Source of the DNA: Delftia sp. PS-11
GTDB taxonomy: Bacteria; Pseudomonadota; Gammaproteobacteria; Burkholderiales; Burkholderiaceae_C
Reading direction: 5' to 3'
Length of the DNA stretch: 19,519 nucleotides
Assembly (NCBI RefSeq): GCF_029870285.1
Contig: NZ_JACSYA010000051.1
Span: 1 to 19,519 of the forward strand
Shown piece after piece: positions 14,161 to 19,519 of the stretch. Position numbers and translations under genes: made by a program. Numbering within the stretch: position 1 is the stretch's first letter; every line of letters starts with the position of its first letter. Under the pieces are notes generated by a model. That model searched no databases. It had not been told where the DNA came from and was given only the letters and a program-made list of their open reading frames with translations.

Positions 14161-15018
14161 TCAGTTCCCCTCGAAAATGGGTTTCTGCCTGGCCACAAAA
14201 GCCTCGTAGGCGCGGTGGAAATCGCGCGTCTGCATGCAGATGGCCTGGGCCTCGGCTTCGGCCTCGATGGCCTCGTCCACACCCATATTCCATTCCTGGT
14301 GCAGCAGCTTCTTGGTCACGCCATGGGCAAAGGTGGGGCCGGCGGCCAGCTGCGCGGCCAGTACCTGGGCGGCTTCAAGCACCTGCTGCGGCGCATGCAG
14401 GGCATTGAAGAACCCCCAGGCGGCGCCCTCCTCTGCCGTCATCGCGCGGCCCGTGTACAGCAGCTCCGAGGCGCGCCCCTGGCCGATCATGCGCGGCAGC
14501 AGCGTGCAGGCGCCCATGTCGGCACCGGCCAGCCCCACGCGGGTGAATAAAAACGCCGTGCGCGCAGCAGGCGTGCCCAGCCGCATGTCGGCAGCCAGCG
14601 CCACCATGGCGCCCGCCCCCGCGCAAATGCCGTCCACCGCCGCCACGATGGGTTGCGGGCAGGCGCGCATGGCCTTGACCAGATCGCCAGTCATGCGCGT
14701 GAAGTCCAGCAGCTCGGGCATGCTCATCTTCGTGAGCGGGCCGATGATCTCGTGCACATCGCCGCCCGAGCAGAAATTGCCGCCCGCGCCGGTCACCACC
14801 ACCGCCTTGATGTCGCGGGCATAGACCAGCGCGCGGAACAGATCGCGCAGCTCGGCATAGGAGCCGAAAGTCAGCGGATTTTTACGGTCGGGGCGGTTCA
14901 GGGTGATGGTGGCCACCTTGCCGTCCGCCGAGACCTGCCACAGAAAGGTCCTGGCCTGGTAGCCGGCCAGGGGCTGCTTGTGGTGCTTCATGCTGTGCTC
15001 TTCGGGCTGGGTACTCAT
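14161..15018 (-). CDS. Crotonase-superfamily (enoyl-CoA hydratase-like) enzyme lacking both usual glutamates
   Basis: The 285-residue protein has the crotonase fold with the CoA oxyanion-hole segments [15 protein letters not shown] (77-91) and [21 protein letters not shown] (126-146), so it should bind an acyl-CoA. Aligning by eye with rat enoyl-CoA hydratase, the Glu144 position is Met138 and the Glu164 position is Arg160 ([14 protein letters not shown]), so simple hydration chemistry is unlikely. Ring-opening hydrolysis, isomerisation or another crotonase reaction on the alicyclic intermediate is more plausible. The start is set at ATG 15018 with GGAG five bases away; a TTG at 15033 is the alternative. 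It lies between the SDR (49-base gap) and the acyl-CoA dehydrogenase (one-base gap) in the operon. Confidence 0.88.
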   Translation of the reverse strand: MSTQPEEHSMKHHKQPLAGYQARTFLWQVSADGKVATITLNRPDRKNPLTFGSYAELRDLFRALVYARDIKAVVVTGAGGNFCSGGDVHEIIGPLTKMSMPELLDFTRMTGDLVKAMRACPQPIVAAVDGICAGAGAMVALAADMRLGTPAARTAFLFTRVGLAGADMGACTLLPRMIGQGRASELLYTGRAMTAEEGAAWGFFNALHAPQQVLEAAQVLAAQLAAGPTFAHGVTKKLLHQEWNMGVDEAIEAEAEAQAICMQTRDFHRAYEAFVARQKPIFEGN

Positions 15019-15067
15019 GCTGTCTCCGTTCAAGAAATCGGGAAATCAGGGAAGGCGCGGGCCGGGT

Positions 15068-15859
15068 TCACCCGGTCATCACCTCGCCGCCATCGACGGC
15101 AATGGCCTGGCCATGGACCGAGGCCGAGGCCGGCAGGGCCAGCCAGGCCACGGCCTGCGCCACCTCCTCGGGCTGGACCAGCCGGCCCTGGGGATTGCGC
15201 TCGGCCAGCTTCGCGCGGGCCTGATCGGCACTCATGCCGGTCTTGCCCACAATGTTGGCCACGGCACTGCGCACGATGTCGGTTTCGGTATAGCCGGGGC
15301 AGACCGCATTGACCGTCACGCCCTTGCCCGCCACCTCCAGCGCCAGCGACCGCGTCAGCCCGATCACGCCATGCTTGGCTGCGCAATAGGCGCTGACATA
15401 GGCGTAGCCGATCAGCCCCGCCGTGCTGGCCACGTTGATGACGCGGCCCCAGCGCGCGGCCAGCATGCCCGGCAGCGCCGCCTGTATGCAGTGGAAAGTG
15501 CCCGTGAGGTTGACCGCCAGCATCGCGTTCCACAGCGCGGCGTCGGTGCGCTCGAACTTCTGGCTGCTGGCCTGCCCGGCGTTGTTGACCAGCACCTGTA
15601 CCGGGCCGAAACCCGCCTCGGCGCGGGCAAAGGCCTGGCGCACCGAAGCCTCATCGGCCACATCGGCCTGCACGGCCTGTACCCGGCCCTGCCCCGTCAG
15701 ATCGTGCACCGCAGCCTCCAGCGCCGCGCCATCGCGGCCCAGGAGCGTGACGCAGGCGCCGCGCTCCAGCAGCGCCTGCGCGCAGGCCATGCCAATGCCA
15801 CGCGCACCGCCAGTCACCAGGGCATGGCGCCCTGCAAGGGGTTGTGAAGCCGTGCTCAT
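15068..15859 (-). CDS. SDR-family dehydrogenase, 3-hydroxyacyl-CoA dehydrogenase-like
   Basis: This 263-residue classical SDR carries TGGARGIG (16-23), DVAD (66-69), NNAG (92-95), the catalytic triad S145, Y158 and K162 (YCAAK), and the C-terminal [20 protein letters not shown]. It is close in pattern to 3-hydroxybutyrate/3-hydroxyacyl-CoA dehydrogenases of the SDR type. Its likely role is oxidation of the ring hydroxyl of the reduced aminobenzoyl-CoA product or of a beta-hydroxyacyl-CoA downstream, with NAD. The ATG overlaps the stop of the monooxygenase/reductase gene (ATGA), indicating coupled translation, and AGGA precedes it. The exact step is inferred from its place in the operon. Confidence 0.92.
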   Translation of the reverse strand: MSTASQPLAGRHALVTGGARGIGMACAQALLERGACVTLLGRDGAALEAAVHDLTGQGRVQAVQADVADEASVRQAFARAEAGFGPVQVLVNNAGQASSQKFERTDAALWNAMLAVNLTGTFHCIQAALPGMLAARWGRVINVASTAGLIGYAYVSAYCAAKHGVIGLTRSLALEVAGKGVTVNAVCPGYTETDIVRSAVANIVGKTGMSADQARAKLAERNPQGRLVQPEEVAQAVAWLALPASASVHGQAIAVDGGEVMTG

Positions 15860-18204
15860 TTGATGTCCTGCTGCGCCATGGCGGCGGCGCGCTCGAAGTT
15901 AGTCTCCAGCTGGCGCTTGCCCGCCAGATAAGGGGCAGGCCAGGCCACATCGCGCGCGCCCACCCGCGCCGCTTCGCGCAGCGTCCAGGCCGCATCGGCC
16001 AGATGGGGCCGCGCCAGCGCGCACAGATCCGCCCGGCCCGAGGCAATGATGGCGTTGGCATGGTCGGCCTCGAAAATGGCGCCCACGGCAATCGTCGCAA
16101 TCCCGGCCTCGTTGCGCACGCGGTCGGCAAACGGCGTCTGGAACATGCGGCCATAGACCGGCTTTTCCTGCTTGCTGACCTGGCCCGAGGAGCAGTCGAT
16201 CATGTCCGCGCCCGCCGCCTTGAATCGGCGCGCGATCTCCACCGCATCGTCGGGCGTAATGCCGCCCTCCACCCAGTCATGGGCGGAAATGCGCACCGAC
16301 ATCGGCTTGTCCTGCGGCCAGACGGCACGCACCGCCTGGAATACCTCCAGCGGGAAACGCAGGCGGTTGTCCAGGCTGCCGCCGTACTCGTCATCGCGCT
16401 GGTTGGTCAGCGGCGAAATGAAGCTCGACAGCAGATAGCCATGGGCGCAATGCAGCTCCAGCCAGTCGAAGCCCGCCGCCACGGCGCGCTGCGTGGCCGC
16501 CACGAACTGCGCGCGCACCGCCTCCATGTCGGCACGGTCCATGGCCTTGGGCACCTGGGACAGCCCCTCGATATAAGACAGCGCCGATGCCGACATCAGC
16601 GGCCAGTTGCCCTGCTCCAGAGGATGGTCGATCTTCTGCCAGCCCAGCTGGGTCGAGCCCTTGCGCCCTGCATGGCCCAGCTGCACGCCGATGCGCGCAT
16701 CGCTGTGGCCGTGCACAAAGTCCACGATGCGCCTGAACGCCTGCGCCTGGGCATCGTCCCACAGGCCGGGGCAGCCCGGCGTGATGCGGCCCTCGGGCGA
16801 CACGCAGGTCATCTCCACCATCACCAGGCCCGCGCCGCCCATGGCACGCGCGCCCAGATGCACCATATGAAAGTCGCCCGGCACGCCATCGGAGCAGGAA
16901 TACATGGCCATGGGCGAAACCATGATGCGGTTCTTGAGCCGCACGCCACGCGCCTGATAGGGCGTGAGCATGGGCAGCGGCGGACGCTGGCCCTCGGGCA
17001 CCGGCAGCCCGGCCTGCCCGGCGATCCAGCGCTCGAAGCCTTCCAGCCAGGCGGCATCGCGCAGGCGCAGGTTTTCGTGCGAGATGCGCTGCGAGCGTGT
17101 CAGCAGCGAATAGGCAAACTGCTCGGGAGAAAGGCCCGCGTAGCGCTCGACGTTCTCGAACCACTCCGTGGAATTGCGCGCGGCGTTCTGGATCTTGAGC
17201 ACCTCCACGCTGCGCACCTCTTCATAGTGCGCAAGCCCGGCCTCGATGCTGCCCGCTGCCTGCAGGCTGCGCGCCAGCTCGATGGCATCCTCCAGCGCCA
17301 GCTTGGTGCCCGAGCCAATGGAGAAATGCGCCGTATGCGCCGCATCGCCCATCAGCACCACGGGCACGCTGCGCGGACCCTGCGGCGACTCGATACGATT
17401 CCAGTGCACCCAGGTATTGCAGATGACGCGCGGAAACCGGATCCAGATGGCCGAGCCACGCAGATGGGCTGCATTGCTGACCAGCCGATGGCCATCCAGC
17501 CAGGGAGCGAACAGCTTCTCGCAGTAGGCGATGCCCTCCTCCTGGCTCATTTTCTCGATGCCAGCGGCCTGCCATGTCTCCTCGGGCGTCTCCACGATGA
17601 AGGTGGACATGCCATCCTCATAGCGATAGGCATGGGCCTGGAACCAGCCATGCTCGGTCTGCACAAAGGCAAAGGTGAAGGCATCGAACACCTTGGTCGT
17701 GCCCAGCCAGACGAAGCGGCAGCGGCGCTGGTCAATATCGGGGCGGAAGGTATCGGCATAGCGCGTGCGCACCTGGCTGTTGATGCCATCGCTGGCAATG
17801 ACCAGATCGGCGCCATGCTGGCGTGCGATCTCCTGATCGTCCTGCACGAAGTTCTCGAACACCAGCTTGACGCCCACATCCTCGCAGCGCGCCTGCAGGA
17901 TATTGAGCAGCTTCTTGCGGCCAATGCCGATGAAACCGTGGCCGCTGCTGCGCAGGCTGCGGCCCTTGAAATGGATGTCGATGTCGTCCCAGTGGTTGAA
18001 GGCATCGCCAATCGTGCGCGCCGAGACCGGGTCGGCCTCGCGCAGATTGTCCATGGTGGCGTCGGAGAACACCACGCCCCAGCCAAAGGTGTCGTAGGGG
18101 CGGTTGCGCTCCACCACCGTGATCTCGTTGGCCGGGTCCTGCAGCTTCATCAGCAGGCCGAAATACAGGCCGGCGGGCCCGCCGCCGATGCACACGATCT
18201 TCAT
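15856..18204 (-). CDS. abmA: Bifunctional 2-aminobenzoyl-CoA monooxygenase/reductase (flavin hydroxylase fused to old yellow enzyme)
   Basis: This 782-residue fusion defines the operon. Residues 1 to about 395 are a class A flavin monooxygenase: GGGPAG (7-12) at the FAD site, DG at 139-140 and GDAAH (286-290) in the second FAD motif. Residues about 411-745 are an old-yellow-enzyme/2,4-dienoyl-CoA-reductase-type barrel: [22 protein letters not shown] (508-517), [33 protein letters not shown] and RPHLAD. In Azoarcus evansii the same arrangement uses O2 and NADH to hydroxylate and reduce 2-aminobenzoyl-CoA without aromatic intermediates (EC 1.14.13.40). Similar proteins are also annotated salicylyl-CoA 5-hydroxylase, which is the main alternative. 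The ATG at 18204 with AGGAAAGG upstream begins MKIVCIGGG; nine more codons are open upstream but lack a site. It is first in the operon and overlaps the SDR by four bases. Confidence 0.9.
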   Translation of the reverse strand: MKIVCIGGGPAGLYFGLLMKLQDPANEITVVERNRPYDTFGWGVVFSDATMDNLREADPVSARTIGDAFNHWDDIDIHFKGRSLRSSGHGFIGIGRKKLLNILQARCEDVGVKLVFENFVQDDQEIARQHGADLVIASDGINSQVRTRYADTFRPDIDQRRCRFVWLGTTKVFDAFTFAFVQTEHGWFQAHAYRYEDGMSTFIVETPEETWQAAGIEKMSQEEGIAYCEKLFAPWLDGHRLVSNAAHLRGSAIWIRFPRVICNTWVHWNRIESPQGPRSVPVVLMGDAAHTAHFSIGSGTKLALEDAIELARSLQAAGSIEAGLAHYEEVRSVEVLKIQNAARNSTEWFENVERYAGLSPEQFAYSLLTRSQRISHENLRLRDAAWLEGFERWIAGQAGLPVPEGQRPPLPMLTPYQARGVRLKNRIMVSPMAMYSCSDGVPGDFHMVHLGARAMGGAGLVMVEMTCVSPEGRITPGCPGLWDDAQAQAFRRIVDFVHGHSDARIGVQLGHAGRKGSTQLGWQKIDHPLEQGNWPLMSASALSYIEGLSQVPKAMDRADMEAVRAQFVAATQRAVAAGFDWLELHCAHGYLLSSFISPLTNQRDDEYGGSLDNRLRFPLEVFQAVRAVWPQDKPMSVRISAHDWVEGGITPDDAVEIARRFKAAGADMIDCSSGQVSKQEKPVYGRMFQTPFADRVRNEAGIATIAVGAIFEADHANAIIASGRADLCALARPHLADAAWTLREAARVGARDVAWPAPYLAGKRQLETNFERAAAMAQQDIK

Positions 18205-18269
18205 ACCGCAAACCCTTTCCTGGACGGGCAACAGACGCCCTGAGGTACTGGACTCAGGCCAGAAGCTTT

Positions 18270-18290
18270 AAGCCTGAATAGTTTAGGTTT
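18270..18290. promoter_or_regulatory. Candidate operator upstream of the aminobenzoate operon
   Basis: AAGCCTGAA (18270-18278) and TTTAGGTTT (18282-18290) form an inverted repeat, AARCCTRAA on each strand, matching at seven of nine positions around a TAG spacer. It ends 66 bases before the monooxygenase ATG in the AT-rich promoter area, a good position for a repressor such as the MarR- or TetR-type regulators that often respond to aryl-CoA. No such regulator is encoded in the window, so the binding protein is unknown. Confidence 0.4.
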
Positions 18291-18408
18291 GAAATATATA
18301 GGCAAAACAAAGCCGTGTATATGGGGTGAACACGCATGCGCCGCAGGTCAGGAGCGGGGCGACACTTCACTTTGGTTTTTCGTCACTGATCTTGAGCTTG
18401 TGTCAGTA

Positions 18409-18439
18409 CACAGCTTGGCTGCCGAGGCGCCAAGCTGTG
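18409..18439. other. Perfect 11-bp stem-loop in the non-coding block
   Basis: CACAGCTTGGC (18409-18419) pairs perfectly with GCCAAGCTGTG (18429-18439) around a nine-base loop TGCCGAGGC. It lies 172 bases beyond the yhaV stop and 205 bases upstream of the monooxygenase start. No T-run follows on either strand. It could be an end structure of a mobile or repeated segment, or part of a Rho-dependent 3' end; the sequence does not decide. Confidence 0.45.
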
Positions 18440-18590
18440 GCATCACGCGGCGCAGCAGCAAGGCGCCCGCTTGGCCACTTTTTGCAAGCTCATTCAGCGT
18501 CTTGGGCTTTTGGAGCTTGATGCTCAGATGAGCAATGCATCTTTGCTACGGACCGATTGCGCCAACGGTTGCGTGTCTGGAGGCTTGGCC

Positions 18591-18629
18591 GTGCCGCAGG
18601 GGGTGGGGTCTTCAGCCCCCGTCCGGCAC
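18591..18629 (-). terminator. Possible terminator hairpin overlapping the yhaV stop
   Basis: GTGCCG-CA-GGGGG (18591-18603) can pair with CCCCC-GTC-CGGCAC (18616-18629), a GC-rich stem interrupted by an internal loop. It straddles the yhaV stop codon at 18612-18614. A stable structure here could protect or end the toxin-antitoxin transcript. No T-run is present, so intrinsic termination is unproven. Confidence 0.35.
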
Positions 18630-19109
18630 GAGCCTTCCGAAGCGCTCGCCTTCGGCACGTGCTTCAGCCAGCAACTTGGTCCAATCCGACGGCGGCCGGC
18701 CATTGTCGAGCATTCGACGAAACACGCGGTAGGCGTCGTCCGCACTTTCATACGCCCATTTCATATCTTCGTCGTTGACCCAGACGAAAACAATCATCTT
18801 GGCCTGCGCGTGGAAACGGAAGAACAGCCGATACTGCTGGAAAAACCTGGCGCGGAACCAGTACTTGTTCTCATCGCCTAGCGTGCTGCCCTGGCGATAT
18901 TCCGGCCGCGCAGGGTCTTGCGGGATGACCTCGAACGCCAGCTTGGCGATGGCCGTCAGACGCTTGATGGCGTTCTTCTTGATGTAGCCGGTTGGATCCT
19001 TGCCTTTGAGCGCTTCGACTTGCGCCGTCAGGGCTTCGAGCTGGTCAAGGAAGATGGGGTGGGCAAAGAGAGTCCAGCCGTTGACGACCAGCGGCTTACC
19101 GCTTGTCAT
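18612..19109 (-). CDS. yhaV: Type II toxin YhaV (ribosome-dependent mRNA interferase)
   Basis: The 165-residue protein matches the YhaV family over its length: the start VVNGWTLFAHPIFLDQLEALTAQVEALK, KNAIKRLTAIAKLAFEVIPQDPARPEYRQGSTLGDENKYWFRARFFQQYRLFFRFH in the centre, and IVFVWVNDEDMKWAYESADDAYRVFRRML towards the end. YhaV is a RelE/ParE-like RNase that cleaves mRNA and is neutralised by PrlF. The gene is intact, slightly longer than the 154-residue E. coli protein, and its ATG overlaps the antitoxin stop (ATGA), the normal antitoxin-first order. The pair may stabilise adjacent DNA or act in stress response. Confidence 0.95.
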   Translation of the reverse strand: MTSGKPLVVNGWTLFAHPIFLDQLEALTAQVEALKGKDPTGYIKKNAIKRLTAIAKLAFEVIPQDPARPEYRQGSTLGDENKYWFRARFFQQYRLFFRFHAQAKMIVFVWVNDEDMKWAYESADDAYRVFRRMLDNGRPPSDWTKLLAEARAEGERFGRLVPDGG

Positions 19110-19435
19110 TCATCGTCCGCCGACAGAGGGGTATCGAGATCGACGTCTGCCATGCCGACCAGGGTCTTGATGCGCTGCGCCAAGCCGGCATCCACTGCGC
19201 GCAGCTGCCCAGGGTTCTCGGCAATGTCGCGGGCCAGCAATCCCAGGAACGGCGCCAGCGCCGGATCGTCGCCATCACTGGCCGCCGCCCGTGTCAGCAC
19301 GACCTCCCCGTTGGGGCGGATCGTGTAGTGGATTCTGTCTCGCTTGCCCAAGTGCAGCGCCCGGCGCACCGACTCCGGCACCGTGGTCTGGTAGCGGTCT
19401 GTCAGTGTCGATTCGAGTTGCATGATGGCGGGCAT
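19106..19435 (-). CDS. prlF: Type II antitoxin PrlF (SohA), AbrB/SpoVT fold
   Basis: The 109-residue antitoxin has an N-terminal swapped-hairpin AbrB DNA-binding domain (LESTLTDRYQTTVPESVRRALHLGKRDRIHYTIRPNGEVVLTR). A toxin-binding C-terminal part follows (DPALAPFLGLLARDIAENPGQLRAVDAGLAQRIKTLVGMADVDLDTPLSADDE). It neutralises YhaV and represses its own promoter. The ATG at 19435 is chosen because GGAG lies seven bases before it; an ATG four codons later is possible, and the frame is also open upstream across the promoter palindrome, which argues against the longest form. It is cotranscribed with yhaV. Confidence 0.94.
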   Translation of the reverse strand: MPAIMQLESTLTDRYQTTVPESVRRALHLGKRDRIHYTIRPNGEVVLTRAAASDGDDPALAPFLGLLARDIAENPGQLRAVDAGLAQRIKTLVGMADVDLDTPLSADDE

Positions 19436-19466
19436 GGCGCGGCTCCGGCTGGAATGTTCAGGCGCA

Positions 19467-19495
19467 ATGGTAATGCACTTGCATTGCCGCCTCAA
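19467..19495 (-). promoter_or_regulatory. prlF-yhaV promoter with palindromic operator in the spacer
   Basis: On the minus strand, TTGAGG (19490-19495) and TACCAT (19467-19472) are spaced by exactly 17 bases, a good sigma-70 arrangement ending 31 bases before the prlF ATG. The spacer and -10 are covered by a 20-bp palindrome (19469-19488) with perfect AATGCA/TGCATT core arms. AbrB-fold antitoxins bind such sites, so autorepression by PrlF or the PrlF-YhaV complex is the likely use. Confidence 0.65.
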
Positions 19496-19519
19496 GGGTT
19501 CTGTGAGTTGGCTTGTTAG

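Larger units (their letters stand above)
18205..18611 (-). promoter_or_regulatory. 407-base non-coding region between the aminobenzoate operon and yhaV
   Basis: No gene is supported. The part next to the monooxygenase gene is AT-rich (about 18265-18310) and should hold the operon promoter; AT-rich runs such as TATATATTT are present, but no -35/-10 pair is convincing. The remainder contains several hairpins, including a perfect 11-bp one at 18409-18439 and TGCTC/GAGCA at 18521-18534. No regulator gene for the operon lies next to it. The compositional change and the following toxin-antitoxin pair suggest a junction between blocks of different history, which is inference. Confidence 0.45.

Noticed and set aside
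12237..14408. Long plus-strand open frame of more than 700 codons opposite the CoA ligase and acyl-CoA dehydrogenase
   Set aside because: It runs across two convincing minus-strand genes and their boundary and shows no protein family signature.
15844..18243. Long open frame of about 800 codons on the plus strand opposite the monooxygenase/reductase gene
   Set aside because: It is the antisense shadow of a recognisable fused enzyme in high-GC DNA; its translation is rich in His, Arg, Gly and Ala without domain motifs.
18291..18611. Possible integron attC site or gene cassette next to the toxin-antitoxin pair
   Set aside because: The stem-loop at 18409-18439 lacks the GTTRRRY/RYYYAAC core sites in the required places, and no integrase is present.
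18326..18881. Small plus-strand open frames in the gap before and across yhaV
   Set aside because: They overlap yhaV in antisense or lack ribosome sites, and no family features were seen.

Overview
The window looks like chromosomal DNA from a betaproteobacterium of the family Comamonadaceae, most likely Comamonas or Delftia. The evidence is the high GC content, the Comamonas-type order of the protocatechuate 4,5-cleavage (pmd) genes, a Bug-type periplasmic binding protein and a short betaproteobacterial H-NS-like protein. No rRNA, tRNA, CRISPR array or insertion sequence was seen. The species is inferred; no database was searched.

Left region (1-4442, minus strand): an operon for the protocatechuate 4,5-cleavage (meta) pathway, read as pmdU, pmdE, pmdF, pmdD, pmdA and the first nine codons of pmdB. 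The products convert protocatechuate through 2-pyrone-4,6-dicarboxylate and 4-oxalomesaconate to pyruvate and oxaloacetate. The transporter gene pmdK, found between pmdU and pmdE in the described C. testosteroni order, is absent. A 129-base gap with a strong hairpin lies there instead.

Middle region (4443-9064): a small secreted His-rich protein, a 124-bp element closed by 19-base inverted arms, and a two-gene unit of a Bug solute-binding protein and a second pyrone-dicarboxylate-hydrolase-like amidohydrolase. That unit is divergent from a LysR regulator, which is followed by an SDR dehydrogenase. 9065-10375 holds a Fur/Zur-family regulator and an H-NS-like gene. The H-NS-like gene is preceded by a 480-base gap containing a run of five short stem-loops.

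Right region (10439-18204, minus strand): a tightly packed seven-gene operon that fits CoA-dependent aerobic 2-aminobenzoate (anthranilate) degradation. In transcription order it encodes a fused flavin monooxygenase/old-yellow-enzyme protein, an SDR dehydrogenase, an atypical crotonase, an acyl-CoA dehydrogenase, an aryl-CoA ligase, a 4HBT thioesterase and a Rid-family protein. Two members are biochemically odd. The crotonase lacks both usual catalytic glutamates, and the Rid protein has Met where RidA has its substrate-carboxylate-binding Arg. Both oddities make sense if the enzymes act on CoA-thioester, enamine-type ring intermediates.

The right edge (18612-19435, minus strand) is a PrlF-YhaV type II toxin-antitoxin pair with a palindromic operator inside its promoter. 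It is separated from the aminobenzoate operon by about 400 bases of hairpin-rich non-coding DNA.
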